DNA from: CAYPPG01 sp964412555
GTDB lineage: Bacteria > Hinthialibacterota > Hinthialibacteria > Hinthialibacterales > Hinthialibacteraceae
NCBI GenBank assembly: GCA_964412555.1
Contig: CAYPPG010000139.1
Location: 1-6,248 of the forward strand
DNA: 6,248 bases
Reading direction: 5' to 3'
The notes under the pieces were generated by a model that saw only the letters and a program-made list of their open reading frames with translations, did no database searches and had not been told where the DNA came from. The translations under genes and the position numbers were made by a program. Positions 6,210-6,248 of the stretch are shown here, piece after piece (position 1 is the first letter of the stretch; each line of letters opens with the position of its first letter).

Positions 6210-6248
6210 TTATATTTCATCGATTTTGTCCCCCTCAATCACTTGCGA
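6210..6248 (-). CDS. Possible C-terminal end of an upstream gene (12 codons)
   Basis: Of the three minus-strand frames, only one is open from the window edge for more than a few codons. It reads SQVIEGDKIDEI and then TAA (complement of 6210-6212). Composition and position before an A/T-rich promoter region suit the end of an upstream gene in the same direction, but 12 codons are too few to be sure and no family can be named. Confidence 0.25.
   Translation of the reverse strand, partial: SQVIEGDKIDEI

Overview
The window appears to come from a bacterial chromosome, probably an uncultured lineage. The supporting signs are secreted proteins with bacterial signal peptides, Shine-Dalgarno sites, sigma70-like promoters and an IS4-family transposase remnant. 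Large VCBS/FG-GAP proteins with CARDB-like modules and heparinase II/III-like enzymes are common in PVC/FCB and candidate-phylum bacteria (Planctomycetes, Lentisphaerae, Poribacteria and similar groups). That is only a family-level hint; the taxon cannot be fixed from this sequence.

Layout. (a) 1-1031, plus strand: the 3' part of a HerA/FtsK-type ATPase gene. A winged-helix-like segment and a PD-(D/E)XK nuclease-like domain are fused at its C-terminus. By eye this part is more GC-rich than the rest. (b) 1032-~1196: a gene-free junction packed with GC-rich inverted repeats. (c) ~1197-1803, plus strand: the 3' remnant of an IS4-family element. It keeps the Y-(2)-R-(3)-E-(6)-K signature and a plausible right end but has lost the 5' half of the transposase. 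(d) 1787-2194, minus strand: the first ~130 residues of a secreted heparinase II/III-like protein, cut off exactly where the IS remnant ends. (e) 2372-6049, minus strand: an intact gene for a secreted protein of 1225 residues. It has an FG-GAP-like beta-propeller, two related beta-rich segments sharing WST/[FY]K[AG]KA/SWN motifs, a CARDB-like domain and an unrecognised C-terminal domain. (f) 6050-6248: a leader region with a good sigma70-like promoter (TTTACA-N17-TAGAAT) and possibly the last 12 codons of an upstream gene.

Interpretation. The two minus-strand genes both encode exported proteins and lie in tandem. The first would act outside the cytoplasm; the second was probably a polysaccharide lyase before it was broken. 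The left third looks like a different genomic segment joined to this locus through, or after, the IS insertion. The IS left end and the rest of the lyase gene are both missing, so a deletion or rearrangement followed the insertion. The most interesting item is the 1225-residue protein, whose central repeated beta-rich region I do not recognise and which might be a binding or membrane-inserting module. I see no CRISPR array, tRNA, rRNA or riboswitch.
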